Source of the DNA: Apium graveolens
Lineage: Eukaryota > Streptophyta > Magnoliopsida > Apiales > Apiaceae
Assembly (NCBI RefSeq): GCF_009905375.1
Contig: NW_027417508.1
Span: forward strand, 62,001 to 126,000
Length of the DNA stretch: 64,000 nt
Direction of reading: 5' to 3'
In this document: one piece after another, positions 11,170 to 22,391 of the stretch
Position numbering within the stretch: position 1 is the stretch's first letter
How the letters are laid out: the number at the start of each line of letters is the position of its first letter
Made by a program: the position numbers and the translations under genes
Notes under the pieces: generated by a model
The model's input: the letters and a program-made list of their open reading frames with translations, nothing else
Databases searched by the model: none
What the model was told of the DNA's origin: nothing

Positions 11170-13547
11170 TTACAAGTAAGAACTTCTCTTCCTAGAGACT
11201 TAACAACTTTGGCTCCTCCAGTAGGCATATCAATAGTATGTCTATATTGATGAATATATTTTGGAATATAATTGGACTTTTATATCATTCCTATCTGCTT
11301 CATTTGTACTAAGTTCTTCAAAAATTCAGACCATCTAGCAGTAGTAGAGTTGGTTACCTTGAGTAAAGTAGTGATGAATTCCAGCTCCTACAATGGTTTA
11401 TTCTTCAAATGCTCTTGAGTGAGCCTCAAACTCCTTCCAGATTCCAGAAAATAGATCAGCTTTTCACCAATTAGATCATTTACAATTTGAACTGATTTAA
11501 TTTTCTTCAAATCCTCAAGCTTTATGTTATCACCAATCTCTGTCATATTTTCTTGCTTCCTTAGAATCAAAACTTCAGAAACAAAAGAATCATCATTTAA
11601 ATATCACAAGCCACTTGTTCTACCAGCTCTTCTAGACTGAGAATTTCCACTATAGATCTTCTTTATAGTCTCGGAAGATTCTCTTACTGGTGCAGGTGTC
11701 TTGCTTCCCCATAATAGCTACTTCTTTTCTTCTAAAGTTAATTATGACATATCAGAGTTTAAATCCTCTGAATTAGGATTTGTGACTTCGGCTTGTATCT
11801 TACTTGAACTGTCAACAAATTGAGTAGCATCAGAGGTTGTGACTAGTTGAGCTTCAACATTCATTTCTTCTTCAACTTGAGCATTGTTAGAGGTTGTTGT
11901 TAACTATAATTTTTCAGCCCAATCAGCTCCAGGTATCATCTTTCTTCTTCTATAAGACTGATTGGCTTCTTCTTCTTGTATCTTCTGATCAACAGCATCA
12001 TCATAAGCTACAACTACTGAATAGATTAGATATATTAGTGTTTGTGATTTTAAACTCTTAGATGTTGATTTCTTCTTAGACTTAGATTTGAGCTTTGGCT
12101 TTGACTTCTCATCAATCTTTTCATTTCCCTTATAACTCCTGTCAGCATTTATAATTGCTTGAGACCTTAAAGGCTCTTCAACATCAGTTTGACTGACTTC
12201 CTTGATTACCACACCCTTTGTAGGTCTGCTACCAAGAATATCTTCGTAAGGTAAGACAACATCAGTATTTGCTGACTTCAAAGATTTGTATTCTTCTTCC
12301 AAAAACCTAAGTTGTTCCATGTCAACTCCATGATTTTCTCTTTCAAAATTTTTTATACTTTCCTCATAATCAAATGCTTGAAACTTTGGATCCTTATAGA
12401 ATAAAGTTGTTCTATTTCCTTTTACTTTTAGAATCTGTAGATACTGACTTGCTTCATCACCAGCTTCTATCTCCAGAATGCATTGGTCTTCATTAGAATT
12501 TGTGACTTTCAGAGTTTGAGATTTAGCCACAGTCAGTTCTTGACTTTGCACAGTCTTTGAGACTTGCCTTCCAGATCTCCTCATTTCTGCACCTTGTCTA
12601 GATTGACTAGTGGTTTTAGATGCACCACTAGGACCAATCAGATATCCACCTTCTTTCTTCAAAACAAGCCCCTTCTTACTTCCATCCCCACCAGGACCAT
12701 CCTTGTCATCAGCATCTGTCAACTGGAGCTGCTTGCATTTAGATTTTAACATTTTTCCCCCTTGTTGGCATCATCCCCAAGTAGGAGGGAAACAATGAGC
12801 TCCATAGACTGTTGTACCTCATCCAATTGACTAGACATTTTAGCTTGAGTAGCTTCCAACTTAACCTGGTTGGCTTCTAGTTTGTCTTTTCTAGCAATAA
12901 GAGGTGCTAATTACTTTTGGATTTCCTTGATTGTGGTCAGCTTAGTTTCAAGATAGGATTCCTTGAGTTTATCAATTTGAGTATTAGTCTGAGACTGTGT
13001 ATGCAGAACTGATTTAATCAATAGTGTAGAGACCTTGAGATGTGTCAGAACATCAGGATTTGCAATACTCTGCTATGCTCTCTCCAAATATTGAGAAGCA
13101 TTAGAAACAGAGATAGGATAAGAAGCATCCTTCCAGTTAGAATTCCATTTAGCATCGAAAAACTTCCTACTATTATTTGCATAAAGCTCAGCTAACCTCC
13201 TTTGCTTTTCATGTTTAGGCATGTCTTCAAGAAAGAAAAGTTTATCAAGATCCTCATCAGGATCTAAAGCTACATTAACATTCTCTCCATCATAAGACTC
13301 AGCATTGAACTCCATATCTTCAAGAATAGTAGCCATATGAGGTGGAGCTTCAGTATTTATCTCCAGAACCTCAGTATCAGTGTAGTGTTGTGGTGATTAT
13401 GCAATGATGGACTGTCCTGCATTTACATCAATAGTAGTGACAGGGAAAATAAAAGATGATGGAACTATAGAATGAGTGGATTGCCCTTTAGTAAGAACAA
13501 GGATTGCAATAAATGGTGGAATAGTAGATTGAATGGACAGTCCTTCA
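11170..13547 (-). pseudogene. Env-like gene of copia G, C-terminal half
   Basis: Minus-strand fragments continue the G env-like gene beyond the CACTA insertion. Frame 13336-13073 contains AKWNSNWKDASYPISVSN, which corresponds to the TKEWNSVSC region of A1. Upstream of 12752 the frame runs through a DANKGEK motif into KSKCKQ, the counterpart of DAKKGEKVIKSKCK in A1 and A2, and then a Lys/Ser-rich part to 11904. Frame 11570-11388 is a further fragment. Several stops and frameshifts break it. The two halves were joined before the CACTA insertion at 13548-13550. Confidence 0.7.
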
Positions 13548-13550
13548 ACA

Positions 13551-13580
13551 CACTACACCATAAGTGGGCTATTGTAATGC
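13551..13580 (+). repeat. Left terminal inverted repeat of the CACTA element
   Basis: Starts CACTACACCATAAGTGGGCT and pairs with 17377-17406 with three mismatches. Confidence 0.93.
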
Positions 13581-13900
13581 CTAAATGGTGTTACAGTAGG
13601 CCCAAAAAATGTTACATTAGGTCTATTGTAACACCAAGGGGCGTTACGTATACGAGCATTACAATAGATTCCCTAATGTAACACTTCTGTGATCTATCGT
13701 AATAGTAATAAAAACGTTACAATAGTCACCTAATGTAACACTATAATGCCCCCAAATGTAACTTAAAATGAGTGATACATTAGGTTCAATCAAGATTGCA
13801 AACATGGACCCCACATGTAGGTCCCACAGTCTATTGTAACAATATGTTTTATATATTATAACACCATTTTTTGTAATTAAGCAACACTAGCATATAAAAT
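13581..13900. repeat. Left subterminal repeats of the CACTA element
   Basis: Short motifs related to TGTAACAC and its complement GTGTTACA recur about every 15-25 bp, in both orientations. A matching cluster lies at 17245-17376. Confidence 0.8.
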
Positions 13901-15843
13901 ATAAGACTATATGTTAACATGTATTACACTAGAATAGTCAAATATAACAGTTATTTTTAATTTTTTTGAAATATATATACTCAATCTAAAGAACAATCCT
14001 ATAATTAATAAAATATCAAATTTACATACATGAGTCTCAATTTTCGAACCAAACTATTAAATATCAGTCCCAATTCTCTAAAACATACCACTACATAGGA
14101 GTCTCATCGAGGACTCTCATCTTTAACGCTAACAACTGCAACATAACATCCAAGCAATCCTTAAATAGCAAAAAACTATTGTTCGATAATCAGCAAAAAC
14201 TGGTTCAACATTAGCTCGTGTGGCTTCTTTTACACATGAAACACCATCTTTGTTCCAATAATGTAATGCATAAAGTCAACATTAGCGATGAAGAAGCTAT
14301 AATTTCACTTATAAAAAAAGGAAAACCTGCAAACACAACACAGTCACAAATCAGGAAAGAAATATTTTGTAAAATAGTATGACTGATCAGGAACCTACTT
14401 GGACTAAAGAAGAAATCTATGAACTTATGAAATTTCTGAGAGACCACAGATGACAAAAATATATAAATGTGACAAATGAGATCTATAACATGCATTTATT
14501 AGATTTCTCATTGGAAAATGAAATGAAAGTGGACAAGATACATTTGCCTAGATATTACTTACACACGACTTAACTAACTAATTTTAGTGCGTATCACAAG
14601 AGTCATGTGTGAAGGTATAGGAATATAAAATAGTACCAGCAAACATAACTCAATATTGTCTCTGGCATTAATCTGGAAGACGAGTAGCTCGGTGACCAGG
14701 TGGTATAATATACGCAGACCCACGCTTTATATGCGCGTTTACATTATATACAAGAACAATCAAAAACATATTATTAACCCTGACAAAAAAACATATTATT
14801 AACAACTAACCAGTATATCTCGTAAATAAACAATACTATCACACACACCACACATAGAGTCATTTGGATGGTAAATAAAGGAAACCCCATGATCATACAC
14901 ACCAGTGACCAAAAAGAGCCACAATTCAGTATAATAAATATATAAAAAAACCCATTAAACCAATCACAAAAACTAAGCAACCCCATCAACTAAAATTCAA
15001 AAAAAAACTAAGGTAAGAATTTAAGCACTCTCACCAGAAAACGGTTCTTGTGACTTCTTGCTGCAGATTATAAACAAATCAAACTAAACTTCTGTTCAAA
15101 GCTCTCCAGTATTATAGAAAAAAGAAAATTATAATCAATATAATTTATTCTTAAAATCTTGATTTTAGAGTAAATAACAGTAGAGTTAATTTTTTTAGGC
15201 CCCAACTGAGTTCTAATAATTAATTATACATATTTTAAATGTTAAGATTTTACTTGGGTCTGATGCTAAGAGAGAAGGGAAAAATATTGCACATTATTTA
15301 GTTAGGCTGTTACCTTCTGGTATAGAACAAAACGGGATGAACCATGTAGCAGGTGGGTGATATGGCTATCTTATCAGAATCCTGGTTCCATCACTGAGTT
15401 TACTAAAGCACATCAGTAATCTTCATCCAGCTCTGTTATTTATTCTACTAATATTTGTGTAAAGAACACGACCCTATATAAAATTGTATTAGACCCTATA
15501 TATCCAGCTCTGTTATTTATTCTTAATATATGGTTTCAGGAAGGTATATCTCTAGATATAAATAAAAAACAAATAGCAACCATAATTTCTCGAACAAATA
15601 TTGGAGCAGATTGTCTGCTAAAGAGATGTTAGACAATGAACTAAACTGTGATTGATCATAAAGACAGATAGCTCATCTAGATAAATATGAGTTCCTAGTC
15701 AAATTAGTTTCTAGTATATCCCCATTTAAATGCCTAAACAAGCTTACAACATAAAAAAGAAACTACCTTATAGCATGAAACTGAATTGCTCAGTGAAGCT
15801 AATAAATCAAAATGGTGCAAATGTTGTACCCTTGAAAATTTAC
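13901..15843. other. CACTA interior, left part, unassigned
   Basis: AT-rich. No transposase domain recognised. On the minus strand a splice-acceptor-like TTTGCAG near 14324 precedes a short open stretch (14323 to 14211) that I cannot identify; it may be another captured exon. A weakly kinase-like stretch could follow the captured receptor exon but I cannot support one. Confidence 0.4.
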
Positions 15844-15972
15844 CTTTTCTGTAATTCTTCTTTTACGGATTCTGTGCAACGGGAAGAGGCAAAGTATAGC
15901 GGCTAGTACTGTAAAAACAGGAATCAATATGATCCACACACGCGTCTTTTGTCTGGAATTTTTGTTCCCCTC
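15844..15972 (-). pseudogene. Captured exon: transmembrane exon of a receptor-like kinase
   Basis: On the minus strand a 129-bp stretch (43 codons, no stop) is bordered by an acceptor-like ATCTGCACAG before 15972 and a donor-like GTAAAT after 15844. It encodes a polar start (RGNKNSRQKTR), a hydrophobic helix VWIILIPVFTVLAAILCL and a basic stop-transfer tail HRIRKRR. This is the usual layout of the second exon of G-type lectin S-receptor-like kinases. Together with the PAN-end fragment at 16072-16149 on the same strand, the order matches the host gene: PAN end, intron, transmembrane exon. No kinase exons were recognised downstream. Confidence 0.8.
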
Positions 15973-16071
15973 TGTGCAGATAAATCATTATTATTAAATG
16001 AAAATTATTCTAATAACAAGAAAAAATAGAATGACACTAACTAATGATAGCTTACAAGGTCCCTTACTTAA

Positions 16072-16149
16072 TTAGGATGTTGGCATTCTGATATAAAGAT
16101 CTTGTCCATCATCTGAATAGCCTTGCATATCATTCAAGCCACCAAACCA
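16072..16149 (-). pseudogene. Captured exon end: PAN-domain end of a G-type lectin receptor-like kinase
   Basis: The minus strand encodes WFGGLNDMQGYSDDGQDLYI followed by RMPTS and a stop. The DGGQDLYIR-type string ends the PAN/apple domain in S-locus type (G-type lectin) receptor-like kinases, just before the first intron. Here it is DDGQDLYIR and the frame then meets TAA where the family continues (usually ASEL). The transmembrane exon follows about 100 bp further on the same strand, so exon order is kept. This is a fragment, not a gene. Confidence 0.8.
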
Positions 16150-16494
16150 TAACAATTTTAACCGAACAACAAAAAAAAACATCTCCAAGTAAATCTACAA
16201 ACAATTTTAATAAATAAAAGCTACTAAACATAGAGAAACAGATAAAACTCAGAATATGTATATGCATAATAATTTACCTAAACTAGAGTTTTATGTAAAA
16301 ATACATTCTTATCATTTTTGACAATTAACTTAGTTTACTATGTAAATATAACAATTAAAATCTCAATGCTACTAGAGTTTAAATGATTGAACGATTATTA
16401 CCGAAGGTAAAAAACATATATAACAAATTCCAACTTAACAAGAAGCCCTAGCACATATATAACATTATACACATGGAAACATAGATATATAAAC

Positions 16495-16608
16495 CTTTTT
16501 GAGGGCTAATCTCTACAATTTAAGGAGCTGTTCGAGCAATCGACCCTTCGTGCGTCGAATCTCAGCGTTCATTATCACAACAGAAGCTCTCTTTGCTAAC
16601 TCAGCTTT
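16495..16608 (-). pseudogene. Captured exon: SYP7-type syntaxin fragment
   Basis: The minus strand gives 38 codons (114 bp) between an acceptor-like TTAATTAG and a donor-like GTTTAT. The peptide contains MNAEIRRTKGRLLEQ, then KL, an in-frame TAG where the family has Gln, then RLALKK. Plant SYP71-73 syntaxins have a very similar segment (MNAEIRRTKARL, then KLQRLALKK) in their N-terminal helical region. Four or so residues appear missing near the start. It is on the same strand as the receptor-kinase pieces but from an unrelated gene. Confidence 0.75.
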
Positions 16609-16682
16609 CTAATTAATCAATTTCACATAAAGTTTAATCAGCCAAATTAAAAGCCTAAATAGATCTATAACGAGAGAAAGGA

Positions 16683-16800
16683 GGCGGAGTGATTAGGGAG
16701 AGAGTGAGAGAGAGAGTAGAGAGAGGAAAGAAAGAGAGCACATATATATTAGACATAGAGGGAGGCGAAAGAGAAAGTAGAGAGAGAGGAGTACTTGAGT
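16683..16800 (+). repeat. GA-rich low-complexity stretch
   Basis: Imperfect (GA)n tracts inside the CACTA element, upstream of the syntaxin fragment on the minus strand. Could be captured 5' leader sequence, but that is a guess. Confidence 0.7.
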
Positions 16801-17376
16801 AGAGGCGGTAATGTCAGAATCGACATCTCCAATTTTAACTTCAATTCATCCTTCAATCTTTTTTAAAGAGAGTTTTCGAAGAGAGAGACAACGGTTTTTG
16901 AAGAGAGACCGTCTGAGACGGTGTTTTGTTTAGGGGGAAGTATAAGCCGGTGTATTTTCATTTAAGGGGGAAAAACCCTGCTCAATAATTCATACTGTAG
17001 TAAATCGTGTATATTTTTTATTTTTTTACTTTACTTTTTAATTTAATTATTGAAATATTATTTGTTAAATGGAAAAATAAACACTTGTGAAAAAAATAAA
17101 TTAAATTATATATATATGTACAATTTATTTTTATAAATTTTATTATATTATATATTACAGTTTTGATTCGCTAATAAATTAGAATATAATTTTTTAACCA
17201 TTTTATGATAATATTTGTACTTTAATATTTTTAAAAATTGAAAAGTAACCAATGTAACACTAGATACCAGTGTTACGCATTGTGTAACACTAGTTTATAG
17301 TTATTGTAACAGTAATTAAGAGGTGTTATAATAGACCAAAAAAATCTTAACTCATGTAACACTGCTTGTAACACTT

Positions 17377-17406
17377 GCATTACAGTAGCCTACTTATGGC
17401 GTAGTG
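17377..17406 (-). repeat. Right terminal inverted repeat of the CACTA element
   Basis: Ends TAGCCTACTTATGGCGTAGTG-like sequence and pairs with 13551-13580, followed by the target duplication ACA at 17407-17409. Confidence 0.93.
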
Positions 17407-17409
17407 ACA

Positions 17410-19972
17410 AGAACAAGGATTGTTGCAATGGATGACATAGAGATGTGAGTGGATTGCAGGAAAGTATCGGTACTTAGACCTATAGGGAAAGTATCAGCAT
17501 TTGGCACAACAGAGTTTATCCGAGGGTCTACAGACTGTTGTTCAGCAGTTGTATCTTTAATACTATGTGCACCTGCAAAATATTCAATAAAAATACTTAA
17601 ATCTCTATATTCTTTTAAAGTAGTTTCACTACTTCTCGCACCACTCATCTCATGACTTTTAATAGTCAGAGTTTTCTCACAAGGATTAACTAAATACTGA
17701 CACTCAACTACCTCTCCTTTTGCCATGTAAGGATCCTACCTCTCTTTAATTCTGTTTTTCGCTAAATCTTTTCTCTCATTCTCACATGAAAGGCTCAGAT
17801 AAGTTTGTCCTAGAGAAATAAGAGGTGGCTGAGAAGAGTTGTCTGTGATCCCATGACTAGAGGTATTTCTTTTTGAAGGTCTAATCAAATTCATGTCATC
17901 AGGATTCATTATACATGCTGATAATTCATAATCAGTATTTAAAGTAAATGCTGATAGAGATGAATCAGTATTTATACCTTGTGCTTCTGAATGATCAACT
18001 TCTGTGTATACATTCAAGGGTTGAACCGAGAGAAGTTCAGTTGATCATGATGTTGGATTTACCCTTCCTTCAGGATCAACTGCTAAGACAACTTGATCAG
18101 GACTTAAGCCTTCACTACTACTTTGAGGTAGTGGTTCTTGTGGGGCTAGAGATTCAGGAGTTGCTGGATGACTTTGACATTCAGGTTCTTGTGTACTCCT
18201 CTCCTCAGTATCTAACTCCTGAGCTGCTATTATGTCTTTGACTCTGGCAGCTTCAGCTATTACCTTTGCAGTTACTGCATCATGGCATTTGAATGGACTT
18301 TTCAGCAAGAGGCTCTACTTGTATAAAGTCTGTTGTATTACTTTGAAGTACAGGTTCTTGTGTGACAGGGTCAGGATTTGAAATAGCTGATGTATTCTTT
18401 TGAAATACAGGTTCTTGTGTGTTTGATCTAGAAAACAATTTTTGTCTCTGTAACCTCTTGACTGATGCCTCCACTTGCTCATGGGTGATCTCCCTCACTC
18501 TTTTCTTCTTTGCTGGAGAATCAAAAATGATCATAGGTGCATCGGTAATTTGGCTAGTCCACCGATCAGTATTAGTAACTGCATCATGTGTCTCCTCAGT
18601 AATTTTTTTCTTGATTTGCTTCAGACTTTGAGCAATGTAGGTTTTGACCAATTTATTCTTCTTGGTCCTTAGTCTCGGGCTTGAATCACATTAAATAGCA
18701 TCACTGCCCTCATCAGTTAATAGTACAACTGGACTCTGAGTAGAACCAGAATTTAACTTCTTGAATTTTGAAGATAAGGTAGCATTATCCTCATCATCTG
18801 ATTCTGACTCAGCAAGTACAAGCTTTTTCTTAACAAGTTCTAAAGGCTTAGAAGAATGAGAAGCTTGCACTGAACCCCTTTTCTGTGCTACATCAGCATT
18901 TGCAGCACTTGCTCTTTGACCATAAGGCCTAGCTTACTGGATAATAATATCATGTGGGTTCTCAATGGAAACAATAACTCTAGCCTCAGCTTTTGTTGGT
19001 TTCTTCCTTTTTACAACAGGTGTCTTTTGGGAGGCACCTGAGGTGGATTGTGTTTGAGGAAGTGTTTGGGTTGCAGTGTTGGGGTTAGCTATAGGGGGTT
19101 ACCAACTGTTATAGCCTGCAGCTTAGCACTTTGTTGGTTAGGTAAACCATAAGTCTCAGGAAGCCTTGCAATTAGCAAGTTCCTGGAAATCACTGTCAAC
19201 CTCAAGGGAGCTAGAACAATCTTTTCTGAATCATTAGAAACAAGATTAGAGAAAGCTCTCTTAGTGAGCTTAAAAACTAACACAATTTGGTTAGCAAGGA
19301 TTGGGGTATCAGGGAAACAGACATTAAAAATTAATTGACAAAATCTAGCATAATAAACTATATTCCTATCAGCTTTTAATCTATCCCCTATAAAGCATAA
19401 AATTACTCTATTAAAATCATAGTGAGTGCCATGAATTAGAGAGTACCCAATTTGTTGTGTCATTATTAGGAGGGCATCAAAGTTTGTGCATTTATTATTG
19501 AATGCCTTTGTAATGCAATCAAAGAAGAAGTTCCACTCCTTCCTTAGCCCGTTTCTCTTCAAATGACCCAGATTCTTCATGTCCTTGTCATAGCCAATTT
19601 GGTGAAGAACCTTCTCATGTCAGCATCTCCCACAAATGTTGCATAAGAAGTGAGAGTTGGGAGTTAAAGAGTGTCGCGCACTGTCTGAGGGGTTATTACC
19701 CTCTGCTTGTTATCAAACTCAAAAATGATATTTGGAGTGCCTGCTTCACCTCCATCATCATGCAGACCAGTTCTTCATAAAACAAGAACCTGATCGCCAG
19801 AAATAGTTAATGGAGCCATGAGAGCATACCCAATTTCACTAGCTTTTAAGAATCCTGGAAGAAATGAAAAATCAGGTTTTATCCCATTATTGTCCAGGAT
19901 AGCTGTATAGTTATTTGTGACGAATTTGGCACCGTCATAAACAAACGGTGTTGTTGTAGAAGATGAATTCAT
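17410..19972 (-). pseudogene. Env-like gene of copia G, N-terminal half
   Basis: Reading leftward from the ATG at 19972, the start encodes MNSSSTTTPFVYDGAKFVTN, then SEIGYAL and SGDQVLVL, clearly homologous to the start of the A1 and A2 env-like ORFs (DGAKFVPNN, SDIGFAL, SGVQVLEF). Frame 19580-19089 adds RKEWNFFFDCITKAFNNKC, IGYSLIHG and IGDRLKADRN, the conserved globular region. Low-complexity Ser/Lys/Glu-rich fragments continue to the CACTA site. Many stops and frameshifts. It shares the domain order of the A family at much lower identity, so the gene is old and vertically kept in this retrotransposon lineage. Confidence 0.78.
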
Positions 19973-20668
19973 GATTTATCTGTTAGAAATTTACTCAAAA
20001 ACTGATTAAGGTTTCAGAATTTAAGCTCGAGAGAAAAAAAGAGTAAGAGAGTAAGAAGATAATCAAATATTGATAAAGTGATAATTAGAAATCAGAAATT
20101 GATTTTATTTAACACTTTACTCTTTCTTACACAGACTGTTCAACTTAGTGGGACACGTGGCATGTTATTATTCATCAAAAGAGCAATCATGGTGCGCGTT
20201 TAATGTGCAGTAATTACGTGCACAGTTACATAAAATATTATGTTATAAAAGCCCAATCGTTTTTCCTATGTTAACGCCATCAATTAACATATGTAACCAA
20301 TTTAAATTTTCTCACTACTTCTACATCACATTTCTCTAATTAAAATATTTTCAAAAGGTATTTTGAATAAATTCAAAATATTATCAGAATATTCTGGTCA
20401 ATCAACATTTGACCAATATCAATATTTAACTAGCTACTGTCAGGATTCATCAGTCAACTCACCTTTGACCAATATCAGTACCTATTCACATAATCAGAGT
20501 TTATCATGCAACTACTGTCAGAGTTTACCTATCATGATGTAAACTTGACTAGACAATTAATCAACAAAAAGCATGAATACATGGCATCAGAGTTTAACAT
20601 TACTATCAAATTTTAGCAAATACTGATACATAAGATAGAGTTATCACACTCTAATTATCAACTACATA
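19973..20668 (-). other. Spacer between pol and env-like gene (G)
   Basis: About 700 bp, non-coding, with many TCAGAGTTTA and AATATCAGTA motifs and a minus-strand TATA-like stretch near 20250. It lacks the small-gene cassette seen in A2. Confidence 0.55.
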
Positions 20669-22271
20669 TCACAATTTTTCATCAGAGTTTGAGAATTGTC
20701 CTGAGATCATTCCCGATTCATTCACCAATCTGGTAAAGGTGGCTTCACAGAGTGGTTTGGTGAATATGTCTAATAACTGCTGATCTGTAGGCACAAAGTG
20801 CAATTCCACTGTACTTTTCATTACATGTTCCCTTATGAAATGGTACCTTATACTAATATGTTTAGTCATTGAATGTTGTACTGGATTTCCAGTCATTGCA
20901 ATAGCACTTTGATTATCACAATATATAAGAATTTGAGAATATTCTAACCCATAATCCAATAACTGATTCTTCATCCAAAAAAATTGAGCACAACAGCTTC
21001 CTGCAGTAATGTACCCAGCTTCAACAGTTGATGTGAAAATTGACTTTTGTTTCTTGCTAACCCAAGAAACCAATCTGCCACCAAGAAACTGGCAGCTTCT
21101 AGAGGTGATTTTCCTGTCAATTTTGCATCCTGTAAAATCAGTATTTGAATATCTAATTAGCTTAAAGTCTGACTCTCTAGGATACCATAATCCAAGATTA
21201 ATGGTGCCTTTGAGTTATCTAAAAATTCTCTTTACATCTAACAGATGTGGTTCCTTTGGATTAGTTTGGAACCTTGCACACAGACAGGTAGCATAGATGA
21301 TATCAGATCTACTAGCAGCTAAATATAGGAGTGATCCAATCATACCTCTATAGTTAGTTATACTGATGAACTAGTATTTAAATCTAACTTGATTGTCTTG
21401 CATTCCAAACCTATTGAGCAAGTTCCTGGTATATTTTGCTTGATTTATGAAGATACCTTTATATGTCTACTTTACTTGTAAACCTACAAAATAACTCAAT
21501 TCTCCCATCATACTCATTTGATATTTTGACTGCATTAACATTGTAAACCTCTCACAGAGTTTATCATTAGTAGAACCAAAGATGATATCATCAACATATA
21601 TATGTACTAACAACAAGTCCTTACCATGGTATTTATAAAAATAGAGTTTTATCAATTGTACCTCTTGTGAAACCACTTTCCAACAGAAATTGAGCAAGTG
21701 TTTCATACCAGACTCTAGGAGCTTGCTTTAGTCCATAGAGTGCTTAATCCAGTAAGTAAACATGATCTAGATATTTCGGATCAATGTACCGTGGAGGTTG
21801 TTCAACATAAAATTCCTCTACAAGTTCACCATTTAGAAATGCACTCTTCACATCTATTTGAAACACCTTAAATTTCATGTGAGCAGCATAGGCCAGCAAA
21901 ATTTCGATTGCCTCAAGTCTTGCAACTTGAGCAAAAGTCTCATCATAATCAATACCTTCTTACTGTAAATAGCCTTTCGCAACCAACCTTGCTTTATCTC
22001 TTATAACAATGCCCTCACTGTCAGTTTTGTTTCTGAACACCCACTTTATACCAACTACTGATTTGTTCTTAGGTCTTAGTACAAGAGTCCAGACTTTATT
22101 CCTTTCAAATTCATTTAACTCCTCTTGCATTGTTGTGATCCAATTAGCATCTTGCAGAGCTTATTCAACCTTCTTGGATTCTATTTAAGATAGAAAAAAA
22201 TGATAGAGACATTCATTCTCAGTGGCTCTTCTAGCCTTGACACCACTATCAGGATTTCCAATAATTAAGTC
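20669..22271 (-). pseudogene. pol: Copia pol of G: end of linker, RT, RNase H
   Basis: From 22271 leftward the frame reads [15 protein letters not shown] and NECLYHFF, equivalent to the linker before RT in A1 ([11 protein letters not shown]), then RT with YVDDIIFGS (about 21590) and RNase H with CDNQSA and [14 protein letters not shown], ending at the TGA 20669-20671. The RNase H box is TVEAGY, so like A1 it lacks the second Glu. Stops and frameshifts are spread through RT. The C1 LTR begins exactly within the DLII codons, separating this part from the rest of pol. Confidence 0.85.
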
Positions 22272-22391
22272 TGTTATTACCTAACAATACAACAAGAATT
22301 ACAGAAAGGGGGGTTGAATGTAATTCTGGCTTCTTTTAAGATTTACGTAAAATGGTACTAACTCAATAATATATATGTGTTTGATTTGCAA

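Larger units (their letters stand above)
13551..17406. mobile_element. CACTA (En/Spm) transposon, 3.86 kb, non-autonomous, with captured gene pieces
   Basis: Terminal inverted repeats of about 30 bp begin CACTACACCATAAGTGG on the left and end CCTACTTATGGCGTAGTG on the right, agreeing at 27 of 30 positions. It is flanked by the 3-bp duplication ACA at 13548-13550 and 17407-17409. CACTA ends and a 3-bp target duplication define the superfamily. The outer 350 bp at each end hold many copies of TGTAACAC and GTAATG in both orientations, the expected subterminal transposase-binding repeats. I find no transposase. The interior carries fragments of a receptor-like kinase and a syntaxin gene, listed separately. 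It is inserted in the env-like gene of copia G. Confidence 0.93.
11170..22271 (-). mobile_element. Copia element G, decayed, minus strand
   Basis: A Sirevirus-type copia element read from right to left: pol (22271 to 20669), spacer (20668-19973), then an env-like gene (19972 to about 11170). The env-like gene is interrupted by a CACTA transposon at 13551-17406. Pol is cut at 22271 by the C1 LTR, and the env-like end is cut at 11170 by LTR I, so neither G LTR is visible. It carries many stops and frameshifts and is clearly older than A1 or A2. Confidence 0.82.

Noticed and set aside
8875..11172. CATTA on both sides of 8880-11167 as proof of one 2.3-kb solo LTR
   Set aside because: The inner unit 8880-9598 has complete LTR anatomy and matching inverted ends, and the sequence on both sides of it reads as one other LTR. 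A 5-base match can be chance. Kept as an alternative.
13472..13681. 69-codon + strand frame across the CACTA border
   Set aside because: Spans the transposon terminus and is antisense to the G env-like gene.
14211..14495. Third captured exon in the CACTA element
   Set aside because: There is an acceptor-like TTTGCAG before an open stretch, but I could not match the peptide to any known family, so it is mentioned only as unassigned interior.
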